Source: Nicotiana tabacum
Lineage: Eukaryota; Streptophyta; Magnoliopsida; Solanales; Solanaceae
Assembly (NCBI RefSeq): GCF_000715075.1
Contig: NC_134082.1
Location: 143,084,948 to 143,148,947, forward strand
Direction of reading: 5' to 3'
DNA length: 64,000 nt
Positions 34,204 through 44,742 of the stretch are shown here, piece after piece (the first letter of the stretch is position 1; every line of letters starts with the position of its first letter). The notes under the pieces are model-generated. The model had not been told where the DNA came from. It worked only from the letters and a program-made list of their open reading frames with translations, and did no database searches. The translations under genes and the position numbers were made by a program.

Positions 34204-35100
34204 GGAATTGAAGAAGAGGTTGGTAACTGCACATATCATAGTTGCGCCTGACTGGGAGCAACCATTTTGAGCTGATGTGTGATATAAACGACTATGCTAT
34301 GGGAGCAGTTCTTGGGCAGCGAAAAGATAAAGTCTTTCATCCAATCTACTAAGCAAGTAGAACCTTGAGTGGTGCGCAACTAAATTACACATTGACCGAG
34401 AAGGAGATGCTAGCAGTGGTGTTCACATTTGACAAATTCAGGTCATAACTAATAGGCTCGAAGGTAATTGTTTATACTGACCATGCTGATCTCAGGTATT
34501 TAATTGAGAAGAAGGAGTCAAAGCCGCGCCTGATTCGATAGGTGCTACTGCTGCAAGAATTTGACTTGGAAATCTATGACCAAAAGGGAATGTAGAACCA
34601 AGTGCATGATCACTTGTTTAGGCTGGAAGGAGCAGAGAAGGAGGTGGACATGGACGAGATTGCTGAGACTTTCCCAGATGAACAACTATTAGCCATGAGC
34701 CTTGAGGTAGCGCCATGGTATGCAGACATTGCAAACTACTTGGCGAGTGGTATTGTCCCCTATGACCTTTCCTCTGTCCAAAGAAAAAGTTCTTTCGTGA
34801 CTGTCACATGTATTGTTGGGATGAGCCTTATCTGTTTAGGATTTGTGTTGATAACATGATCTAGAGATTTATCCTCGAGATAGACCAATCTTCTATTTTG
34901 CAGGCTTGTCACGCATCATCATATGGTGGCCATTTTGGGGGAGTAGGGACAGCTGCAAAAGTGTTGGAGTCGGGCTTCTACTGGCCGATAGCGTTCAAGA
35001 TTCACACCTCTGGGTAAAGGGTTGTAATGAATGCCAATGGACCGAGAATATTTCTAGCCGATATGAGATGCTCATGAACCCAATTTAGGAAATGGTAGTG
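34204..35100 (+). pseudogene. Athila-1 RNase H and integrase zinc-finger region (decayed)
   Basis: In broken frames one can read an RNase H segment around 34260-34600 and then 'MDEIAETFPDEQLLAMSLEV' with 'YADIANYLASGIVPYDLSSV' (34650-34780), the linker before the integrase. Pieces of the H2C2 finger follow to about 35050 ('GCNECQWTENISSRYEM'). Multiple stops and shifts are present. Confidence 0.8.
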
Positions 35101-35935
35101 TTTGACGTATGGGTAATCAATTTCATGGGGCTTTTCGTCAACTTATATGGCAACAAGTATATACTTGTAGCTGTGGACCGAGTATATACTTGTAGCTGTG
35201 GCACTCCCTACAAATGATGCAAAGGGAGTCATTGGTTTCCTAAGAAAGAATATATTCACCTGATTTGGCACTCCAAGGGCAATAATCAGTGACGAAAGCA
35301 CTCACTTCTGCAACCGAGCTTTCGCAAAGTTGTTAGAAAAATATGGTGTTAGCCACAAGGTTGCCACCCCATATCATCCACAAACAAGCAGGCAAGTGGA
35401 AGTGTCGAATAGAGAAATCAATAGTGTGTTGACAAATACCGTAAATGATACAAGAACAGATTGGGCGAAAAGGTTAGACGATGCACTCTGGGCCTATTGT
35501 ACCACTTTTAAAGCTCCAATTGGCATGTATCCATATAAACTGGTATTTGGGAAAGCGTGTCACTTAACCGTAGAGTTAGAGCATAGAGGTTTGTGGGCAT
35601 TAGGGCAGCTGAATCTCGACATGGAAATAACGGGTACACATAGAGTCACAGAGTTGCATGAGCTTGACGAGTTCCGTTACCATGTTTTTGAGAGTACAAG
35701 TCTATATAAGGAGAGAATGAAGATGATGCATGACAAAAATATTCTTGCAATACAATTCAAGATTGAAGTTGTTTCCGAGCAAGTTGAAGTCTAGATGGTT
35801 GGAACAATTCAGAGTAGTGTATGTGCTATCAAATGGGGCTGTAGAAATTGAGTCTGAGGATGGGACGAATAGGTTTAGAGTCAATGGGCAAAGGTTGAAA
35901 CACTACCCAGGAATGAGTGACGAAAAAGGATAGAA
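35101..35935 (+). pseudogene. Athila-1 integrase (decayed)
   Basis: The first catalytic Asp region lies near 35100-35130; a 22-base unit ('gtatatacttgtagctgtgg') is duplicated at about 35156-35200. 35330-35794 is open with '[20 protein letters not shown]', catalytic Glu following, and '[20 protein letters not shown]'. 35730-35933 in another frame has '[20 protein letters not shown]' and ends in 'NRFRVNGQRLKHYPGMSDEK', the pol C-terminus; TAG at 35931-35933 is taken as the end. Confidence 0.85.
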
Positions 35936-36003
35936 AGATATGATACAATTGAACGAACCTCAATATGTGAGTGAAGTATAATCCAGAAAGTCTGCGTCAT
36001 GCC

Positions 36004-36100
36004 GTGACGTTAAATCAGACGCTTCGTGGGAGGCAACCCATTGTAATGTTGTATTCGTCATCTGTGACGTTAACTAAGGCGCTCATTGGGAGGCAACCCA
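36004..36100 (+). repeat. Duplicated Athila post-pol stem-loop element
   Basis: Two direct copies, about 60 bases apart, of 'gtgacgttaa.t.aggcgct' followed by GGGAGGCAACCCA. Athila-2 has one copy at 22190-22238. The second copy is more diverged. Confidence 0.85.
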
Positions 36101-36180
36101 ATTCGTAGTTTATTTTAGCGTAACTAGAATTTTTCTTTTTGGTTTTAGGAACTAACATATTTGTAGGCAACACTAGTGGA

Positions 36181-36365
36181 CCGGGCAGGAGACCTCGCAG
36201 TGCCAGGTTCCTATCACGCTTAGCCAGGCTACATGGCTTGCGTCGCCAGCTATCCTTCGCGCATTGATGCTCACCTAGCCAGGGGTATAGCAAGGTGTAT
36301 CTCACGGAATCCCTCGCGTTGTACGCCTCCCATATCGTGTTTGAGCTCGCCTCGCAAGGTAAGTG
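36181..36365 (+). promoter_or_regulatory. CpG array in Athila-1 pol-ORF3 spacer
   Basis: CCTCGCAGTGCC, GCTTGCGTCGCC, CCTTCGCGCATTG, CCCTCGCGTTG and GCTCGCCTCGCAAGG echo the words of the Athila-1 LTR array (8478-8640). No convincing TATA box follows, unlike in Athila-2. Confidence 0.45.
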
Positions 36366-36668
36366 GTTCGCATCCGTCTTCACATCGCAACGTAGGTTTT
36401 CTTCTTTTATTTTCCTTTTATTTTGTTTCTTCTAACTTGTTCCCTTAAAAATCCAACTTAAACAGCACTGAAGACAAATGCCTAAAAAGAAAAAAAAGTC
36501 TCACACCTCAAAAACACACGGCCTGCCCCAAAAATTTTCTTCTCTATTGCCTGCCCCAATTTCCCTCTCCCCCTCCCACACAAACCCCATTGAAGACAAG
36601 TATTCCTCGATTCCTTCACTCACTTGCAACATTAATTCAAGAATAATCCCTCCTCCTAAGCATCTAAG

Positions 36669-37227
36669 GTATGGTTTCTAACTCTTTTCTTTGCCAAATT
36701 TCAAATTGTGTAAAGGCATGAAATCAGATAACTTTTAGGGTTGTTCTTTATAGTAACAATGTGTTTGTTTATCCTATACCCATAAACCCCATAGGAATGG
36801 TATCATTGTTGTATGCAAAAGTGGTAGCACGGAATTCCCAAGCCGATTTGGGAGGGTGAGGCAATCCCTCATTCCTACAAGCACTTCCATGGCAATAGTG
36901 CATGCTAAGTGTTTGTCAAAATGCCTCAAAGGTAGTCTTTGTCCCTATTGGAGCCCGAGTCTCCGGGATTGTAATACTAGTTCTATGTCGTCATGCACCA
37001 CTTGGAATTTTAAGTGTGGGGTGGCTCACCGGTAGCTCTGTACTTTGAAATTGTAGACGACATCTTTGTATCATTGCTTGAATTTCATGCTAAAAGAATG
37101 AGGTGACGTCTGAGTAGCCTCGCAAAATTATTGAACATCATGTGATGAACTCTTAAGTGTGGGGTTGCAAGACCATGTTTTGAAATGTTGCAATGCGTCT
37201 AAAACTGATTAATGTTCACTTGTGTAG
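36669..37227 (+). other. Candidate leader intron before Athila-1 third ORF
   Basis: CTAAG/GTATGG at 36665-36674 matches a donor, and CACTTGTGTAG/GTACG at 37217-37232 matches an acceptor. The interval is AT-rich, 559 nt, and has no long frame. The third-ORF ATG follows the acceptor by eight bases. Inferred only. Confidence 0.35.
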
Positions 37228-37235
37228 GTACGAAC

Positions 37236-37518
37236 ATGCCTCCAAAGAAGGATACTGGTAAAGGCAAGGCAAAGCCACTGCTCCGTCCAAGGCTAAGGCT
37301 CCCTCCGCACCTCCACCGAAAAAGAGAAAAGGGGGAAGCCATATCAAGTCAGGTTGAAGGACTGCAAGCCGTTGCAGCTATAGCAGCCACTCGTCCACAA
37401 CCTCAGGGCCAACGGGAATTTGGAATCAAGGGCATACCCCCACATGTCAAGGACTGGTACAAGCTTTGCCGGCCGACACATATAAATCCCGAGGCAGCTG
37501 TTCATGAGCGTCGCCTAT
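37236..37518 (+). pseudogene. Athila-1 third ORF, N-terminal fragment
   Basis: ATG 37236 starts 'MPPKKDTGKGKAKPLLRPRL', a basic, Lys/Pro-rich N-terminus, followed by 'QGQREFGIKGIPPHVKDWYK'. The frame is cut at 37519 by the Ogre-like LTR; the residues that follow are LTR sequence, not protein. By position it is the equivalent of the Athila-2 ORF at 27376, though the N-termini are not alike. The rest lies outside the window. Confidence 0.6.
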
Positions 37519-38560
37519 TGATACCCAATTTTTCCCATAATATTTTTAAATTATGCCTGGGCATCAACTAGTATTTTTCATACAATTTTTGCATTTTTAA
37601 ATATTTAAACTAATTTCTTCCAGCATTTATTTTTATAAAACAATCATTAAATTGCATCACAAAAATAGTTTTAATAATTTTTTGTGACTTAGTTTTATCA
37701 TTTGCATTCGTATTAAGTTTTAATTATTGCACAAATAGCCACATCTGTATTTTAAGATGCAATTGCAATTACTTTGCAATTATAGCCTATGCATGCATTA
37801 TTACATTATTTTACCGAAAAATAGCCTTTTATATTTTTTTAAATCTTAAGTATTTACTTTAAAACATTTCCATGCATGAAAATCATTTTTATAATTTATT
37901 AACCATTTTTAAAAAAAATTATTTTAACAATTAATTACGTATTTAACAAATAGCCCCTTTTTTATTTAAAATCTAACCTATTAACCAGCTCAATACCCTT
38001 TTAATACCAGCCCAATACCCCTTTAATATCAGCCCAATTTACCTAAGCCCAAATCTACACCTACCCGACCCAAGATCCCCATCAAATCGTGGCCGTTGAT
38101 CTAAAATCAATGGTCCATATCAATACTTGCCTTTTTTTAATCAAACAACCCCCTAAACCCTAATCGTTTCCTCCATACGGCCACCCTTGGATCCCCACTT
38201 CTCTGGTTCTCTTTAAAACCAACCCCTAACCCTAATCATCATCACCCAAACTCAGCCCTAGTCCTTTGAATTCTTGTCCGATCTATGGAGTCATATGGTT
38301 GTACGAAGCCTCTACTTGTCTCCCATCCCCTTGGTTATTCGATTATGTGGTTTTTGTGGAAGAACCTCGAAGAGATCTGGTCCAGATCTCGTTCAAAGCT
38401 CTTCAAGGGTTCGTCCATGGTTTGCGAGTAATTTCTATTGAAGTTCCATGGTTCAAATCTCTGGTTCAAAACAAGGTTCTCTTTACCCCTCCCCTTTCTC
38501 CTTAAAATCCTAATCTTTGGACATGAATCTGTCCCGATCTTTGTATATCTGGAAGGATTC
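37519..38560 (+). repeat. Ogre-like 5' LTR, left piece
   Basis: It begins TGATACCCAATTTTTCCC where the Athila-1 third ORF breaks off. It is AT-rich, with a 'cccaatacccctttaata' repeat near 37990-38035. It is interrupted by the T1 chromovirus and resumes at 51999. Confidence 0.78.
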
Positions 38561-39284
38561 TGTGATGACCCAAAAGGTCATCACTTGTTTTAAAAATAAA
38601 TTCTACATTTTGAGGCCTTAAAAACCTCTTCCGGCATCACCTCAATTTGTGTGTGCAGTCCGAGTGCGTAGCCAGAAAGCCATTATGTGAAAATCTATGA
38701 AAAATGATGAATTTTGACTTTAAAATGGATTTAAGTTGTCTTCGGTCAATATTTTGGGTAAACGGACCCGTGCCTGTGATTTGACGATCCTGGAGGGTCC
38801 ATAGAAAAATATAAGACTTGGGCGTATGCCCGGAATCAAATTCCGAGGTCCCAAGCCCGGGAAATAGATTTTTAAAGAAAATTATTTTCTGGAATTGTTT
38901 ATGAGTTTTGGAAATGAAACGTGTTTAAAACTTGATGGTATCGGGCTCGTATTTTGGTTCCGGAGCCTGGTACAAGTCTTATATGTGATTTAAGACGAGT
39001 CTGTGAAATTTGGTAAGAAACGGAAGTCGTTTGAGGTGATTTGGACCCATAGTTGTTTAAATTGATACTTTGAAAGTTTTGAGATTTTTCTTAGATTTCT
39101 ATGCTAAATTCGTTGTATAAGAGGTTATTTTGGCGATTCAATCACACAGATAAGTTCATATGATGTTTTTGAGTTAGTATTCATGTTTGGTTTTGAGCCC
39201 CGAGGGATCGGGTGAGTTTCGGAAGGTTTTGAACTTAGGAAAAAATTGCAGGTCTTTGCTGTCTCAGAGCATAGAGGTTTTGTT

Positions 39285-39620
39285 CTTCGCGTTCGCATGG
39301 GTCCACTCGCGAACGCGTAAGGCAATTTCCTTAAGTTCCAGTTTGCTCTTCGTGAATGTGGAGCTTGGGACGTGAATGCGAGGCTGTAGGGGGAGTACCC
39401 TTCGCGAACATGTCCAGGCACTCGCGAACGCATAAGGTTAAAGGCCTGAGGGGGGGTTTCACAAATGTTCTATGCGAACGCGGTCGTCTGACCGTGAACG
39501 CGAAGGCTCCAGGAGTTGAAACTCCTCGAACGTGAGTCGTCGAACGCAAAAGCGAAGGTCAGCTAGGCCTGACCCATCGCGAATGCGACTGGCCTATTGC
39601 GAACGCGATGAAGGCCTGCC
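39285..39620 (+). promoter_or_regulatory. GCGAACGCG palindrome array in T1 LTR
   Basis: TTCGCGTTCGCATGG, CTCGCGAACGCGTAAGG, TTCGCGAACATG, CTCGCGAACGCATAAGG, TGCGAACGCGGTCG, GTGAACGCGAAGG, CATCGCGAATGCGAC and TTGCGAACGCGATG: about ten copies in 330 bases. No clear TATA box follows. Confidence 0.55.
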
Positions 39621-40565
39621 CAGTGATTTTTAAACAGTAACAGAACATACGGGATTTCACCAAAATTTCATAACTTCTTCTTCCAAACTCCAAATTGGGC
39701 GATTTTTGTAAGAGAACTTCACCACAAATCCATAGGTACATAATCTTAGACTCATTTTCTTCAATTTCCATTAACGCCCATTAGATTTCTAGGCCTAAAT
39801 CGTGTTCTTAAAGGTAGAAAATTAGGGATTTGCGTAGAGTTACGGATTTTTGTATAATTGGGATTTAGACCTCGTTTTGGGGTAAGATTTTGGAACTAAT
39901 TACATATTCGGGCTTGTAGGTGAATGGGTGATCGGGTCTTGGTCCGAACCTCGTGTTTTGACCATGCGGGCCCGGGGTCAATTTTTGACTTTTGGGAAGA
40001 ATGATAGGAAATCTATAATTGAGCATTTGAAATTGGATTGTTTAGCGTTTAGTGATGTTATTAAGTCGATTATGTCTAGATACAATTGATTTGGACCCAA
40101 ATTCAAAAGGAAAAGCGGTGTTTGAGGCTTGAGTTGGTCGTGGATGTTCAAGGTAATTGTTTGGTCTAACCTTAGCTTGAGGGATTAGGGGTTGTGTCCT
40201 ATTTGCTATGTGTTACTTGTTGAGTACGATGTATAGGCATGGTGATGAGTAGCTATACGTTGGTGTCAAGCATGACCATGAGTCTTAAATTGAAATTGTT
40301 GTGTTCATAGCAAATACTACGAATGCCTAAATTGTTGATTCTCTGTGTTGAGCAAGGATTATGATTGTTCTCATGGAAATTACTTATGATTGAGTATTGG
40401 TGTTAGTTGTGGAAGTTAGATATTGGAACAGGTTTGGTTATAACTGATTTTTCCCTTGCCGGGACGTATTTACTTATACTGTTGATTTTTCCTTGCCGGG
40501 ATAGTGTTGTTTCTTTATTGATCCCTTGCCAAAACTTTCGTTGTGATTGGTGTTGAACTGTATAT

Positions 40566-40735
40566 GTGGATCGGGTTGCGTGTCGCAACAATATTATATT
40601 TGGATCGGGTTGCACGCCGCAACAATATTATGCTTGGATCGGGTTGCACGCCACAATAATAATACAATTGGATCAGGTTGCACGCCGTAACAATGTTATT
40701 ATGTTTTGGGGTCGGGTTGTGCGCCACAACAATAG
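40566..40735 (+). repeat. 34-bp tandem repeat with hairpin in T1 LTR, five copies
   Basis: The unit 'ggatcgggttgcacgccgca' + 'acaatattat' starts at 40568, 40602, 40636 and 40670; a last variant starts near 40708. Each unit has the small stem GTTGC/GCAAC around ACGCC. Confidence 0.9.
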
Positions 40736-41514
40736 ATAATACAAAGTGCTTATAAACTGGTTACGAGTTCCTTATTATTTTGCTGTAAATTCTAAATTGT
40801 CCTTATGCCTTTCTCTTAAATTATTGTTGGTACTGATATTTACCCGTAGCATGTTTCCCCCTCCCAGCTTTACTTGTTTATTCCGATTTTTATTTTTCGA
40901 TGTATACTATATAACCGCATAGGTTTATTTGGTAGTTTGGTCCTAGCCTTATCACTACTTCACCGGGGTTAGGCCAGACACTTACTAGCACATGAGGTCG
41001 GTTGTGCTGATACTACACTCTGCACTGTGTGTAGATCCCGGAGTGGAAGCTTTTAGACCATAGCTTTGGGTGGATGCCTTCAGTCCAGTCAAAGATCCTG
41101 AGGTAGTCCTGCAGGCATTAGAGAATCCCGAGGTAGTCCTACAGGCGTCCGCATGCCCGACATTCTCTTCTATCTTTATATGTATTCTGTTTTTAATTAC
41201 TTTAGAGATAGATTGTACCTTTCTTTCCAGACATTTGTATGTAGTATTCGTAGATGGTTGATATTGTGACACCAGATTTCGGTTAGAGATGTATGTTGGT
41301 ATTGTCGTACCATTTTTTTGGCTAAGTTATCAGATTACGTCTTCCGCGTGTATTTATTTATCGTTAATAGTTTACTGTTGATCGCATGCTGATCTAAATT
41401 GTTCAAAAGGGCTAAATAAAAGAGTTAGTGATTCTATAATACGCGGCTTGCCTAGCTATCACGAGTAGGCGCCATCACGACTCCCGAGGGTGGGAAATCC
41501 GGGTCGTGACAAGT

Positions 41515-41532
41515 TGGTACCAGAGTTCTAGG
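41515..41532 (+). other. T1 primer-binding site (initiator Met tRNA)
   Basis: TGGTACCAGAGTTCTAGG, three bases after the LTR. The T2 site, TGGTATCAGAGCCTAGG, shows the undecayed form. Confidence 0.9.
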
Positions 41533-41708
41533 CTACATAGGTATCATAATTCACGGACAAGTTTAGTAGAGTCTGAGGGATCATTACGGAGACGTCTGTA
41601 TTTATTCACCAGGGGCTACAAAGTTATGAAAAACCTCACATTTATTATTTCCTGTCGTGCGGTTTGGTTAATCAATGCTAATTGAATTTCTACTCTGTTC
41701 TTTCGCAG

Positions 41709-43079
41709 ATGGCGAGAACACGCGCTTCCTCATCCACTGATCAGCAGCTCGAGCCCCCAGCAGCAGCTCCTACAAGGGGTAGAGGGCGAGGCTGAGGCTG
41801 TACTAGAGGCCGAGGTAGGGGCAAAGCTCAGCCAAGAGCAGCAGCACCAGCGGCGGAGCCTCAGGTTGACTTTGATGATGAGGTTCCGGCCCAAACAGTT
41901 TCGGTGGGCCCAGCTTAGGTCCCAGAGGGGTTTATTGCTACCATAGTACTCCAGGATTCTCTGGTCCATCTAGTGGGCCTTATGGAGAGTGTCACCCGGG
42001 CAGGCTTGCTTCTTGTAGCACCAGTTGTCTCTCAGGCTGGGGGAAGAGCCCAGACTCCTGCTACTCACACTCCGGAGTAGATGGCTCCCCAGTTTTAGAC
42101 TCCAGCAGCTCAGCCAGTTGAAGCAGTTCAACCGGGTGTGGTAGCTCAGACCAGTGATGGAGCAGCTATGTCTGCCGATGCTTTATGGAGATTGAACATG
42201 TTCACCAAGCTCTTCACTACTACTTTCAGTGGTGCATCTCCTGAGAATCCCCAGGATTATCTAGATAGCTGTCACTAGGTTCTCAGGAACATAGGGATAG
42301 TGGAGACTAATGGGGTCGACTTTGCTACTTTCCGCTTGTCTGGATCCGCCAAGACTTGGCAGAGAGATTATTGCTTGGCTAGACCAGCCGGATCACCAGC
42401 TTTGAATTGGGAGCAGTTTACTCAGCTATTTCTGGAGAAGTTTCTCCGTATCACTCAGAGAGAGATCTATCGGAGGCAGTTTGAGCATCTCCGGTAGGGT
42501 TCTATGACTGTTACTCAGTATGAGACCAGATTCATCGACTTGGCCCGTCATGCTCTTATCATACTTCCCACCGAGAGATAGAGGATGAGGAGGTTCATTG
42601 AGGGAATTATTCAGCCGATTCAACTTCAGATGGCTTAGGAGACAGGGAGTGAGATTTCTTTTCAGGAGGCGGCCAATGTCGCCAGGAGCGTGGAGATGGT
42701 TCTGTCGTAGGGGGGTGGTCAGGGGTCTGACAAGAGGCCTTGTCATTCAGGCAAATTCAGTGGTGCCTCGTCTGGAGGCAAGGATTCGTATGGTAGAGGT
42801 CGTCCTCCTAGGCCTTTTCAGTCAGCACTTCAAGTTTGTCATGTCGCTTCAGGTGATCGTGGTTCTTATATGCAGTATTCCAATCAGCAACCCTACAGTG
42901 CACCACCAGCTCCTGTTAGTGCACCGCCGCTCCAGAGTTTTTGGGGTGGTCATTCAGGTCGCCAGGGTTAGTCTCAGTTTCCTCAGCCACATCACTCATG
43001 TGAATGTTTTGAGTGTGATGAGTATGGTCATACCTGGAGGGCTTGTCCAAGATTAGTGGGTACTCAATCGCAGTAGTAG
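41709..43079 (+). pseudogene. T1 gag, one frame with 12 stops
   Basis: ATG 41709 starts 'MARTRASSSTDQQLEPP', then Arg/Gly-rich sequence, then the capsid domain: 'LNMFTKLFTTTFSGASPENP' (42196-42255), 'DFATFRLSGSAKTWQRDY' (42318-42371) and 'NWEQFTQLFLEKFLRITQRE' (42408-42467). A CCHC knuckle, 'CFECDEYGHTWRAC', lies at 43005-43046. The whole 1.37 kb stays in one frame, without indels, but contains TGA at 41793 and TAG at 41916, 42078, 42096, 42276, 42495, 42579, 42636, 42708, 42969, 43074 and 43077. The nucleocapsid/capsid protein cannot be made. Confidence 0.92.
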
Positions 43080-43792
43080 GGTTCCCGTGCTATTGTTCAG
43101 GCACCCGGTGTTCCGCCGCCCACTCCGCCAGCTAGGGGTGGGGGTAGAGGTGCTAGAGGTGGAGGTAGAGGTATTAGAGGTGGAGCTCAGACCGCTAGAG
43201 GTGGAGGCCATCTAGTTGTAGGCCGTCCCAGAGATGTAGTCCAGGGTGGTGGGGCCCAGCCCCGATGTTATGCTCTTCCAGCCAGGCTTGAGGCTGAGGT
43301 TTCCGATACAGTTATCACAGGTACTATTCTGGTTTGTAGCAAAGATGCTTCAGTTTTATTTGATCCATGGTCTATATACTCCTATGTATCATCTTATTTT
43401 GCACCGTATCTGGTCATGCCTAGTGATTCCTTAAGTGCTCTATATATGTGTCTACACTGGTGAGTGATTCTATTGTGGTAGATCATGTCCATCAATTGTG
43501 TATAGTTGTGATTGGGGGTCTTGAGACTCGTGTGGATTTATTACTTATGGATATGGTTGATTTTGATGTCATATTGGGGATGGACTGGTTATCACCTTAT
43601 CACGCTATCTTGGACTGTCATGCCAAGACTGTGACCTCAACCTTGCTAGGTTTACCTCGTTTGGAGTGGAGAGGGACTCTTGGTCATTCTACCCGTAGTG
43701 TCATCTCTTATGTGAAGGCTCAGCGTATAGTCGAGAAGGGGTGTTTGGCCTATTTGGCATATGTTCGTGACTTGAGTGCCAAGTTCTATTGA
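43080..43792 (+). pseudogene. T1 protease region
   Basis: The gag frame continues through a Gly/Arg-rich stretch (43137-43215) into 'ITGTILVCSKDASVLFDPWS', the retropepsin start. The active-site triad, usually Asp-Ser/Thr-Gly or, in this clade, Asp-Pro-Gly-Ser, reads Asp-Pro-Trp-Ser, so it is likely inactive. A frameshift near 43440, in a 'tatata' run, moves the rest to the segment 43448-43792, with 'LLLMDMVDFDVILGMDWLSP', the conserved ILGMDWL end of the protease. Confidence 0.85.
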
Positions 43793-43939
43793 TTCTGTGT
43801 CTGTTGTTCGTGAGTTCCCTGAGGTATTCCCTTCAAACCTGCCGGGTATGCCACCTGACTAGGCTATTGACTTCTGTATTGATTTGGCTCTGGGCACTCA
43901 GCCCATTTCTATTCCGCTGTATCGTATGGCCCCCCTGAG

Positions 43940-44614
43940 TTGAAAGAGTTGAAGGAGCAGTTGCAAGACTTGCTTGAAAAAGGCTTCATTAAACCTAGTG
44001 TCTCGCCTTGGGGTGCGCTGATGTTGTTTGTTAAGAAGAAGGATGGATCGATGAGAATGTGTATAGATTACCTGCAGTTGAACAAGGTTACAATCAAGAA
44101 TAAGTATCCATTGCCGAGGATTGACGATTTGTTTGATCATCTTCAGGGTGCCAAGGTATTTTCGAAGATTGACTTGAGATCTGGCTACCATCAGTTGAGG
44201 ATTAGGGCATCCGATGTCCCTAAGATAGCTTTCCGCACTCGGTACGAGCATTATGAGTTCTTGGAAATGTCATTCGGGTTAACAAATGCCCCATCAGCTT
44301 TTATGGATTTGATGAACCGAGTGTTCAGGCCTTTCTTGGATTCGTTCGTGATAGTCTTCATTGATGATATTTTGATCTATTCCCGCAGGCAAAAAGAGCA
44401 CGAGCAGCATCTTAGAATGGTTCTTCATTCCTTGCGGGATAGTCAGTTGTATGCCAAGTTTTCAAAGTATGAGTTCTGGTTGAGTTCACTTGCATTCTTG
44501 GGTCATGTTGTATCAGCAAAGGGTATTCAGGTTGATCCGAAGAAGATAGAGGCAGTCATGAACTGGCCTATACCCCGTCAGCTACATAGATCCGGAGTTT
44601 TTTGGGTTTGGTAG
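43940..44614 (+). pseudogene. T1 reverse transcriptase
   Basis: A 224-residue open segment. '[20 protein letters not shown]' (15-34), '[20 protein letters not shown]' (40-59), motif A '[10 protein letters not shown]' (76-85), motif B '[12 protein letters not shown]' (111-122) and the catalytic '[10 protein letters not shown]' (140-149). The LGHV motif is near 188. The catalytic Asp residues are intact. A frameshift near 44575 sends the end of RT, including the 'GYYRRFVEGF' region around 44610-44645, into another frame. The closest relatives by motif are Tekay/Del chromoviruses. Confidence 0.94.
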
Positions 44615-44742
44615 GCTACTATCGTCGGTTTGTGGAGGGTTTTTTGTCTATTGCAACCCCGATGACAAGGTTGACCCAGAAGGGTGCCCAGTTCAGGTGG
44701 TCGGACGAGTGTGAGGCGAGCTTTTAGAAGCTCAAGACAGCT

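Larger units (their letters stand above)
8186..37518 (+). mobile_element. Athila-1: outermost Athila-clade Ty3/gypsy retrotransposon (5' portion, interrupted)
   Basis: The element runs 5' LTR, tRNA-Asp-like primer site, leader, gag, protease, RT, RNase H, integrase, spacer and the start of a third ORF, all on the plus strand. It is interrupted by a solo chromovirus LTR (10524-13545), by Athila-2 (14947-32616) and by an Ogre-like element from 37519. Its third-ORF remainder and 3' LTR are not in the window. All coding parts have stops and frameshifts, so it is a dead copy. It is the oldest member of the nest because all the others sit inside it. Confidence 0.88.
38561..41511 (+). repeat. T1 5' LTR
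   Basis: Starts TGTGATGACCC, ends GGGTCGTGACA, 2,951 bp. It matches the antisense solo LTR at 10524-13545 along its length. Holds a GCGAACGCG array (39285-39620), a 34-bp tandem repeat (40566-40735) and a ~28-base direct repeat ('gaggtagtcctgcaggc', near 41100 and 41130) that is single in the 3' remnant. Confidence 0.94.
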
